Shown here: positions 55,865 through 64,000 of the stretch, in pieces | Layout of the letters: every line of letters starts with the position of its first letter | Numbering within the stretch: the stretch's first letter is position 1 | Assembly: GCA_020881915.1 (NCBI GenBank) | Contig: JAJFPB010000011.1 | Location: 1,798,001-1,862,000, forward strand | DNA length: 64,000 nucleotides | Origin: Paramyrothecium sp. XJ0827 | Lineage: Eukaryota > Ascomycota > Sordariomycetes > Hypocreales > Stachybotryaceae | Direction: 5' to 3' | Notes under the pieces: generated by a model | Database searches by the model: none | What the model was told of the DNA's origin: nothing | The model's input: only the letters and a program-made list of their open reading frames with translations | Position numbers and translations under genes: made by a program

Positions 55865-58409
55865 TCACGTCAAGCATAAGGTCTCTTCTTCTTTTTCCTG
55901 CACCCGAGCAACGAGACGCTCCCACCAGGAACGTCTCTTGTAGATGGGCGCATTCTGGGTTCGAGGTTGGGTAGCTGGGGAAAGAAGTTCGGATTCGGCT
56001 TCCATCCAATGCCATATTCTTCGAAGCGCATCATAGAGGGGTGGGACACTCTGGTTAATGTTAGGTCCATAGATGCATCAGTTAGAAGAAATTAGAGACG
56101 CACACTCCGGACTGGTGTCTCCACAACTTGCTCGAACCAGTCCATTGCCACTCTCTTGTGCTCGGGGACAGTAGCTGCCAATCCTAGCAAGAAGACCGGA
56201 AATAGGGGTGCTTGTGCCGTGAAATGATAACCCGAAGTCGGCGTTACCTCAATGCACCGAGTGAGGTCATCAAGTTGCTGTATGACTGCAGGGTCATTTC
56301 GAGGTAGCCTGCCCACGGAACCAGATTAGTATTCAGTCCGAAAGTTTGTAGCATCTCAATGTACCTCAAGACTCTACATTGTAGGTATATGGTACCGGCT
56401 ATCCGCCACGCTTCCGCGGTAACATCGGTCATGTCTTTGGACGAATGGACTAGAAAGTCCATGGGCAAAGAACGCACCCATTCAATCGTGGATTGTCCGT
56501 GATTTGCCGTTTCCCAGTCAAAGGCTGCTGGACCTAGTGGTGGAGAATCGTTCTTCTTTAGCTCGATGGGTGATCGACTCCACTGCCTCATCTCGCCCAG
56601 CACCCGGAGTAGGACGTCTGCTGTCATGGGAACAAAGGGGCTTTCGCGCTCCTGTTGTAGTCGCGCTGCGCAGTATGTGATTTGACTAAAAATGTGCAGG
56701 AGCTTCTTGCAGAAACCACAACCACCGTGGATTTCATACATGTCGGCAGTACTACCATATAGGAGCCACCCAAAGCGCGCCGCCTCCTGCTCCGCATCGA
56801 AGTTTGCGGGCGGCGGAAGAACCATCATGGTCTGGGACAATATGATTCCTCGTCCAATCATGATGCAGTGCGCGTTATGCAAGGAGGTTGTCTGAACATT
56901 GTCATGAAGCCAAAATCGAGTACCTTGGTCAGTCATCTGCAAAAAGTGCTCTCCGTGTCTGAACCCTTGTAGCCAACGCGGAATGAATGGCCTTTTAAGT
57001 CGTCTTTCCGTGAGGATGACCTGGCGAAGCCCAGGTGGTCAGTTACAACGTATGAAACAGGTCGACCTCAATAGAGTAACATACATCTTGCATGGAGAGG
57101 AGAACCGCGAGAGTGATGATCTCGTTTGCATTATCGGCAGATACACTGGCCGGATTACTTAGCAGTTGGCTAAATCGAGCTTCGGCCTGGGAAAATCGTA
57201 GGTTGACTCGTTTCCGTATAGCGTCAGTCGGCATATAATCGTATATGTAGATTCCTGCCAGACTCTGGATGGCTGCCCTGACTCCATCGCTCGAGTGCAT
57301 CGGAGCGAAATCTATGAGCCATAGATTGGAGTCATCTAGAATGGTTCTGCCGGGGCACCAGTTCTTGGTATCTGTCTCACAGACATATTAGAAGCCGTGT
57401 ATTGAAAATTAGGCATTAGAAATCACAGAAGACAATATTGCTCTGATACTCTGCCTTGGGAAAAGGGTTCACAAATCACAACTCGAGCAAAATGTACTGT
57501 GACATGAGAACGAATGTATCGTGCTCTGAACTGGGAAAGAGGTTGACATATCACCAGGGGAATCGACGTACAGAAATTGAAGAATCGTTGGTCGATAGAG
57601 TCCATCCGAGCCTCATACCCGAATTGCGGCGGCGGGTACTGAGGCTCGGTACCGAAGCTAACAAGTTCAACCGACAAACCAGTGTTCTGCGAATAGATAT
57701 CCATTCTAGAGTTAAAATCGTCACTGAAAGTAGTGGCATATTGAGCGCCATCATCCGCATTGGCAAGACTCACATGCTGGGGGCCAAATGAAATGCTTGA
57801 CCTTGCCGATTGTGGCAGTATGAAAACTGCGACCGAAGTTGACGTCGGCGACACTTGCGACAAGCCGGCAATGGCCTGTGATGAAACTAGATTATGGTTG
57901 GTAGTACCGGTTGGGAGCCGGGCGGGAATCGATAGAAGGGACGTTGATGAATGGGCCGGCGAGTCCGGCTTGTCAATGGGTGATTGTGCCGCCGAACTTG
58001 TCTGTGACGGGGCGGTCCCGGTTGCCGCCCAGGAAAACTTGACATAACCATTCACGGTGCCGTCTGGCGGACGGGGGATGCGGAGTCTAGCAAACTTGCC
58101 AAACGTATCAACGCAATCTTTGAAAGGGCTGATTAGGCTGGTCTTGGGCTTGGTCCGGGTCCGGGTCTTGCGCCGACGCTGATCCTGAGGATGGGTCGCA
58201 GTGGGGACCGGTGAATTGTCCGACGCCGCGGGTAACAAACGGGGTAGCCGGGAAGCTTGTGACGCAACGTCGGGGTACACAGGAATCACGGGTGCTGATA
58301 CCCAAGTCAGCTCATCAACTCGACCTAGCATGGTATGATCTCGGTCACTAGATGATCGCGAGTAACTGCGTTGCCTAACAAACCGAAGTAGGGCAGGATT
58401 GTGAGCCAT
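55865..58409 (-). CDS. Fungal-specific transcriptional regulator (Fungal_trans_2 type), five exons
   Basis: Model: complement(join(55865..56050,56104..56308,56365..57020,57085..57371,57572..58409)), 723 residues. The introns of 53, 56, 64 and 200 nt each restore family sequence: 'QCRVLR/LPRNDPAV', 'MQD/VILTERRLKRP', 'PVRS/SVPPLYDALRRIWHW' and 'FFNF(Y)/TKNWCPGRT'. The regulatory domain (about residues 280-670) shows 'CPGRTILDDSNLWLIDFAPMHSSDGVRAAIQSLAGIYIYDY', 'TAQAPLFPVFLLGLAA' and 'VAMDWFEQVV', as in acr-2-like regulators. A basic stretch (RRRKTRTRTK, about residue 85) lies where a Zn2Cys6 cluster would be, but the six cysteines are absent. The start is the ATG at 58409, after a CT-rich leader and an in-frame stop. 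An alternative joins the open exon at 58720-59050 to a site at about 58297. Confidence 0.78.
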
Positions 58410-58719
58410 GATAGGCGATGGGATCAAGATAACCGGTCAGGAAGGGGGTGGGATGTGAGCGAGGAGAGAGGGTGAAGAGAGTAGGTGGGTGGGTTTGAAT
58501 TATCCTGCCAAATCAATGTCTCTTTTCTCAGTATTGTCGGCAACTTCATCCATGCCCCTTCATTGCTAGAGCTGACAGTGAACACTACTCTGGTGGACAG
58601 GTTTAAGGCAAGGCTTCGTACAGGAAGGATGCTCAAGTGGCCAGGCTATGACCCACAAAGAAAGGTGGATGGTGAAGAAGGAAAGGGCACGAGGGACGAA
58701 ATAAAGACATTGCTCTCAC

Positions 58720-59050
58720 CTGGCAGGCTAACGATTGGAGTAGCAGGAATAACCATACTCCAAGCAGCAGGTCGGTAGGTGCTTGACTCGCCTAGGGTAG
58801 CAAGCCGGGCCTGATGGGGTGGCGACGCCTGCTGTGATGACCATGCCGAGTCAAACGAACCGTTGTCCAGAAGGCATCTATCCGATCTGTCTGCGAAGGG
58901 GAGACTGAAGGGTGATTCGGGCGTTGTCATGCTCGAGGACGATGTTTGAGGAGTATCATACTCTCCACTGATTGGCCCATCCTGGTTCAGGCACCTGGTG
59001 CGCTTTGCTGGACGGTAGTCGGAGGCTTCAAGACCAGCCATAGGAGCCAT
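58720..59050 (-). other. Exon-like open frame upstream of the regulator
   Basis: Starts with ATG 59050 and is open for 110 residues (Ser/Pro-rich, 'SDYRPAKRTRCLNQDG') up to a good donor G|GTGAGAGC at 58719. The phase would allow splicing to an acceptor at about 58297 inside the regulator's first exon (..SLP/APVIPVYP..), replacing its first 37 residues. It could be the true first exon or an upstream short gene. Confidence 0.4.
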
Positions 59051-60709
59051 GGGTTATGGATGGTGGTGAGGCTTAGTACCAACGGCTATAAGTCAGCCAC
59101 ACCAATGGGGGTGAGTGTTAGGCAGGCCGAGGCAGGGGCCGAAAATGCCGGGCATAGAGCGGGCGTGGAGGGAGGCGGCGAATATTGGGGAAGGGCTGGA
59201 CGGTCCGCAGCGCTGCACGACAGTAACACAAGTAGAAGGTTGGCAAAACCTAAGTGTAAACCTCAAAGGGGGGTCGGCGAAGGTCGTACGGACTGCAATC
59301 GAGGCACCGCAATCTGAGTTGCCGGAAATATCGGGGTGATTGACGATCGGGCTGATGTCGACAGATCAGTCGGATGAGGTGGTAGCCCCAGCAGTCACAG
59401 GGTATACCAGAGGCGACCTCGGTGAGGGCCAAAAATGGCTCCAGATGCGACCGTTCTGTAGCAAGGGGCCGTTTTAGTAAGGGATCTGTACCAGGGTTGG
59501 CGCCAGTACGCTACAGACAGCAGGGCCCAGCTAGGGGATACTAACATATGCTAATTATAGCGGATGGCGCTCATATGCCTCGCGACACGGCCTCGATTGG
59601 AACTGCTTCAAGATACTAACAAGAGCTAGCAATAGCTCATGGGTTTAGGGAGGCAGAGTAAATGACGTTGTCGCGCGCGATTGACATGTGCAGGAGAGGG
59701 AAAGACATGAATGAACGACGAGGTTGCAACAGGGGGACGAAGCAATTAAAGGCTGGGCGGTTGGTTTGTTGCTTTTTGGAACCCGATCCTCCCCACTGAT
59801 CCCACCGCGACTTCAGCGCACAGGTACCATGTCCCTTTGTCGGAAAACAAGGATGTGGTTGGCTAATGTGAATCAAGTCTTGCATGGCATCCCTGTCGTC
59901 GACACCACCTAGTCGCACCCGCTGTTCTCAGATTGGCCCTTGCTTTGCCCACGACGCTAAACTTTCTTTTCCACTGGAAGCCATCAGGTCATCGTGCTTC
60001 TCAGGCAGGCGCCTCATCGCGAGCTCTTTCCGGAGCCACCATATCTCCTTCATAGCTCTTCGTATGGCTGGTCGTTCTATTACTTTTGCAGTACGTAGAC
60101 CCCAAGCTCTAAAGAAGCAACCTTCTCTTTCGCTATGGTACCATCATCTACCGTAGGTGTACGTGGGGGCCTGGCGGGGGTGGGCTTCTGACTAAGCCGT
60201 CACAGGAAAGCCGGGGCCTCGACCCTGTCAAGGAGACGCGACCGCCGTCATGCAATTAAAAGCAAGTCTCTACGGAAAGGAGACCATCTGTGCCGGCGCC
60301 CTAGAAAATGCGATTAGCTTGCCCACGCTAAGCACCCAAACGGCCAAGTGGATAATGCTGCGGGTTCTGCGGCACGTAAAAGAGAGACGATGATGTGCAG
60401 ATTGAAACCCACCACCCCACAAATAGAGACCTAGGAAGACCACAGAACAGTCAACCATTCATTGACCAGTCCACGGAAGACCGACGTTTTCCAAGACAAC
60501 AAATGGCTGGGAGCCAAGGCGTGGCAAAGAGAACCCCATGGTCACCTGCGCGGGGAAGGCAGCAGGATCGAGGTGACGTGGAGAACAGTGACTGAAAGGA
60601 GGTTCCCATCGCGGGCACTCCATGAACAGTTCTTCTTGCGATTGGCCAGGAGTAAGAGCTTCGCACCCAAATCTCTGACTTCCAGCTCACATCACCCTCC
60701 TCTTTTCTA
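59051..60709. other. Intergenic, about 1.7 kb
   Basis: Promoter side of the regulator. There are several short open frames without motifs; no gene is recognised. Confidence 0.5.
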
Positions 60710-60754
60710 TTGAGGGCGACGAGTGACATCCAGGAATGTTTCTACGCAGGAGGC

Positions 60755-60985
60755 GAATCAGGATATACGGGGCCATTTGTGCGCCGAGCCAGACCGGAGC
60801 AATGCTACAACTGCCAGGAGATCAGACACAAAGCATTCCAGTGTCGCAAGCCCCTGTTGTGCGGAAGATGTGCCAGGGAAGGACACCACCACAGCACATG
60901 CAGCGAACAGATCGTAAAATGCATACCCTATGGTGGCCCGCATGAGTACCACATCATCCTCTATACATGCAATAAAGGCGCGATG
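60755..60985 (+). pseudogene. LINE gag fragment (zinc knuckles)
   Basis: The frame around 60755-60985 contains 'CYNCQEIRHKAFQC', 'CGRCAREGHHHSTC' and 'CIPYGGPHE', the same three-knuckle arrangement as LINE ORF1 at 13845-13995 ('CYNCWETGHKAFAC' and following), but clearly diverged. No endonuclease or reverse transcriptase is seen nearby. It is an old, isolated LINE remnant. Confidence 0.75.
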
Positions 60986-61187
60986 TTCATGGTCCGCTGC
61001 CGTAGGATGCGTTATGTGGCCAATTGCCCTCTTCGACTAAAAGATATAACACGAACCAATAAAAGCCCATGCCACATAGCAGGGCACGGAGCTAGGCCCA
61101 TTTATGACGTGACCGCGAAAAGAAAGCCCGCACAGGGACGATTAACGTGGTCACCAAAATGCCATTGTGTTGCCAACAGCTGAAACC

Positions 61188-61815
61188 TCACATTTCACTG
61201 TTCTGCCAAAAGTCCTTCGCAAAGGTCCATTCCCTCCTTTTTGTGTTCTCAAAAGCAATACCACAAAACTCGGAGAGTTGTTCAGCTCCACAACCCGTAA
61301 GCCTACTAAGGCGTGTATACACAGCATCGAAGACATCAATGTCTTTTTCCTTCTCCAAGAGGGTGCGAATAGGTGACCAGAATTCGTCAGGGAAAGTGCT
61401 AGTCGTATTGCCTAGGGTGACAATATTCGTAACGATATTTTTATAAGCATTAGGCATGCCTTCCCCACCCTCAGATAGCGACTCCGACAGAATTTGATCC
61501 TTCAGGGATGGAACGAAGTCGTCGTGTAGCCCTCGAATATCGCGTCCGTGAATCTTTTCATCCCACTGAAACCACCTGTAACGGAAAGCATTCTCGAAAA
61601 GCTTATTCTTACAGAATCCCTCGATTAGACGGCGGTAGAGACTGTAATCAGGGTGTGAAGATTCGACATGACTCGTGATGTGCTCGAGAAGAGAGGTAAA
61701 CTCTTGATCGGATACTCTAACTGCCTTCACTATTCCGACTGCGGTGAGAATGCTAACCTTGCATAATAATTCTACGCGGTCAGCCGATTCAAACTCTGAA
61801 GAGCCGCTTGGTGCT
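61188..61815 (-). pseudogene. Unrecognised protein, 3' part of a gene
   Basis: About 205 residues are open from roughly 61810 to a TGA at 61188. The composition is protein-like and helical ('SADRVELLCKVSILTAVGIVKAV', 'NKLFENAFRYRWFQWDEKIHG', 'DAVYTRLSRLTGCG'). There is no ATG at the beginning. A pyrimidine-rich tract ending CTTCAGTAAG at about 61813 looks like a splice acceptor, so earlier exons are missing or too changed to see. No family recognised. Confidence 0.45.
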
Positions 61816-61829
61816 TACTGAAGACAGAG

Positions 61830-62874
61830 CTGGAGACCAAAACCTCCTTGGGGAAGTCATTGGATGCTGGATCTGGCAAGGGAATCAAGTTATCATGTGC
61901 TGCAGACCCCGTAAACCTGGGGTGGCCTGGGTGCTCCACTCACACCTCAGGGCCGAGGTCAACCTAAGACCGGGGCGGGGGGTCAATTCAAGGACACGTT
62001 TGTCTGGATGCTTCGAGCGGACCCCAAGATCTAAACGCGCAACACGTCTCTAGTTGGTTGATGGCGATGTATAAGTGAAGAAGGTCCATCAGTGTGCCCT
62101 ATCCATCCCTTTGGTCGATCCAACTCGGCACTTATCAACCCCATCAACATGTCATTATTTCCTTCAATTGATCGGGTCTCGACGGCCAAGTTGGATACCG
62201 AACTGAGCTACCAGGCATGAGCGCTGAGTGCTGTCGTCCATTTCGCGGCTATGGAGGATGCAGTGGATATTGTCTTTGAGGGCTCTGGTGTAAGCCAAGC
62301 GCGGGCGGCTGAGGGCGATGCGTCTGTTACTATTTCGGTAATAGTCGACTTTTGGGCCAAGGCATTTATGCTGCAGAATGGGAAATTATAGTCTGAAGTA
62401 ATATGAAAAATAATATTAGGGCTAACGTTATGGGGAGAATCCTCGTACTACTCGTATTACATAGTACTTGCACTATATTTGATATCATATTTATACGATA
62501 TTTGAACAACCACGCACTGTATTACACGGTTTCCGGTGTTGCTTGCACTGCACGGTATAAAAATACCGTGCAGGCAATACGATATTGAATATGATATTGT
62601 CTTATTTACGGCCACACTATTTACTTCACTGGGCGAGGTGGTCAAGGAAGATCGGGGCAGCCGACCCAGCGGCGATGTGGTGTATGCGGCAAGCCCGGCC
62701 ACAATGCACGAACATGCAAGATAGAGGTAGAGGTCTCTGGGCAAGAGTATAGCGATTAGTTTAAATTGATCAGATGGTCTATGGTGTTTTAATTGAGGTT
62801 CCTTTCTCGAGGGTTGAGATTTATGGCCCACTCGTTATGTTGGCCCACTCGTTATGTATGTACGTTACATGATA
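61830..62874. other. Intergenic with palindromic AT-rich DNA
   Basis: No gene is seen. It contains a hairpin at 62548-62573 and an 18-bp direct duplication (TGGCCCACTCGTTATGT) at about 62823-62857. Confidence 0.5.
62548..62573. repeat. Perfect hairpin within a larger inverted repeat
   Basis: CTGCACGGTAT, AAAA, ATACCGTGCAG: 11-bp arms and a 4-base loop. Looser inverted matches (GATATCATAT / ATATGATATT) extend it to about 62470-62615, like a small palindromic element. Confidence 0.7.
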
Positions 62875-63005
62875 GGGATGAATGCTGGTACTTCTATCAG
62901 AGGCAAAATTACTAGCTAGTTGATGTCACTCGATTTTTCGCGGATTTAATTGGATCAGATCCATGTCCATAACTATAGCCGGCACCGCCGCACACCCAAG
63001 GAGAT
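62875..63005 (+). mobile_element. 3' remnant of a piggyBac-like element
   Basis: Matches the end of piggyBac-like element 1 (33755-33878): 'GGGATGAATGCTGGTACTTC', 'GGATCAGATCCATGTCC', then a diverged copy of the terminal repeat. The rest of the element is absent. Confidence 0.75.
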
Positions 63006-63089
63006 AGTCGAGGTCGGTCTACTAATGCCCCTTCAGGACGGCAACGCAGTGGACGTCCAGCGGTCAACAGACTAGGGGAGAATTCACTG

Positions 63090-64000
63090 CAGAACAGGTC
63101 CAGAATGAAGGATCAATTTCAGGCTCAAGCTTGAGCCTAGAATCAAGCAACGATGGACCATCTCATCCCGGGTGCTCTGAAATGATCTCACGGGACTCTT
63201 CGAGGCCTTCTTCTAATGATGCATCCTGGCCAAATGCATTATATCAATGGCTTCATTCCAGGAAATTGATCATTTCATGGATTATGACGATGATACAAAT
63301 ATCACATCTTCCTTCGATCTTGAAGTTGCTCCACAAAACGAGCTTGAGCTATTGACAGGTGGATGCATGTCTACCCCAGGTACCGGACCCGAGAACGCGA
63401 GTACCACCAATGATACGTTAGAAATGGACATCAAGGAGTTGACGGAATTGACTCTTAGAGCCTATCGTGTCACCAAAACTACCGACATAGCTTCTACAGA
63501 TGAGCTATTAGCAATGACACAATCAATGCTTACAATCATTGGGCGAGTCACGGCGAGAGTACAACAACAGCAGAAAGAAGCTCCGGTCTCCGGCAACGGA
63601 TGCCAGGAATCTCAATCCGTTCTCCACCACGGCCCACAAATGCCCATTGGTCTTATACTCAAGAAATTTCTGTCTGCGAGCAAATCTACAGCGCATTTGT
63701 CCACACCTGCCAGGCACTCCAAAGCGAGCTTGAGCTGCGTAGTCAACCCGACGGCGGCGGCAATGGGAACAATCGCAGGATCTCTGACGCACAAAGCGTC
63801 ATGATTGTGGAGCTCGTCAACTACCTCTTCGAAAAGCTAAGCCGCAGCCAGAGACAGCTTCTTGCTACCGCGTTGACTGCTGACGGCGCTTTGTCGAGCA
63901 ATCTGGACAGGCTAAGTCCGGAGAATTTAGCCACGGGTTCATCAATTTCATCCGATATATCGTCAGGTTCCACGACAAGTGTGCTACCAGTCATGGTGCA
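63090..64000 (+). pseudogene. Regulator-like gene, frameshifted, runs off the window
   Basis: Three frames read on as one protein: 63090-63265 (Ser-rich, 'SSNDASWPNALYQWLHS'), 63265-63645 ('QEIDHFMDYDDDTN', 'TLEMDIKELTELTLRAYRVTKT'), and 63645 to the end ('YTQEISVCEQIYSAFVHTCQALQSEL', 'MIVELVNYLFEKLSRSQRQLL'). The style resembles the regulatory part of fungal Zn2Cys6 factors (AflR-like helices), but no zinc cluster is in view. Frame changes near 63265 and 63645 could be indels, or one could be an unrecognised intron. The piggyBac remnant lies just upstream. Confidence 0.45.

Noticed and set aside
58560..58640. Zn2Cys6 cluster reading HPSCTKPCLKP
   Set aside because: Only half the cysteines are present and the frame closes at once; mentioned only as a possible remnant.
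1..64000. tRNA or rRNA genes
   Set aside because: No cloverleaf with internal A and B boxes or rRNA-like sequence was noticed by eye; a tRNAscan or Infernal run would settle it.

Overview
This is a gene-poor, transposon-rich stretch of a filamentous ascomycete (Pezizomycotina, probably Sordariomycete-like) genome. The reasons are two HET-domain genes, short introns of about 50-120 nt with GT..AG borders, a Fungal_trans_2-type regulator, small secreted cysteine-containing proteins, and a fungal set of mobile elements (Fot1/pogo, hAT, FAR1/Mutator-like, piggyBac-like, Tad-like LINE). At least eleven mobile elements or remnants cover roughly 60 percent of the window.

Layout. 1-567: 3' end of an NmrA-like gene. 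1025-3220: a Fot1/pogo element bounded by TA with near-perfect inverted repeats and an apparently intact two-intron transposase. 3455-6097: a broken hAT transposase (hAT-A). 6098-18114: a Mutator-like element (MULE) that is itself a nest. Its left inverted repeat holds a 5'-truncated LINE copy, whose TCTA-repeat tail holds a whole hAT element (hAT-B, 6585-9478). Its right inverted repeat holds a 5.7-kb full-length LINE (12384-18098). Each insertion has a readable target-site duplication. About 18480-20234: an internally deleted hAT (hAT-C). 20550-22257: an interrupted HET gene. 22377-27559: hAT-D, with tandem subterminal repeats. 28498-30302: a secreted alpha/beta-hydrolase. About 31690-33878: a piggyBac-like element with a frameshifted transposase. 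34193-37444: a TPR-HET fusion gene. 38200-38895: a phosphoribosyltransferase-like gene. 39347-39511 and 40794-41340: two small secreted protein genes, the second a Kex2-type precursor with an 8-cysteine C-terminal peptide. 41837-42730: remains of an OTT_1508-like deaminase gene. 43245-47070: hAT-E, dead. 48060-53642: hAT-F with an intact three-exon transposase, carrying an intact piggyBac-like element (51212-53552). 55865-58409: a five-exon Fungal_trans_2-type regulator. The last 5 kb holds a LINE gag fragment, an unrecognised gene fragment, a piggyBac 3' remnant and a frameshifted regulator-like gene running off the end.

How it fits together. The host genes (HET proteins, hydrolase, secreted peptides, deaminase, regulators) are typical accessory or fast-evolving fungal content, and they lie between element blocks. 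Three transposases (Fot1-like, hAT-F, the second piggyBac) have complete reading frames once introns are removed. The others are broken mainly by single-base frameshifts rather than by many stop codons. All gene models come from reading splice signals, frames and motifs by eye; family names rest on recognised motifs and were not checked against a database.
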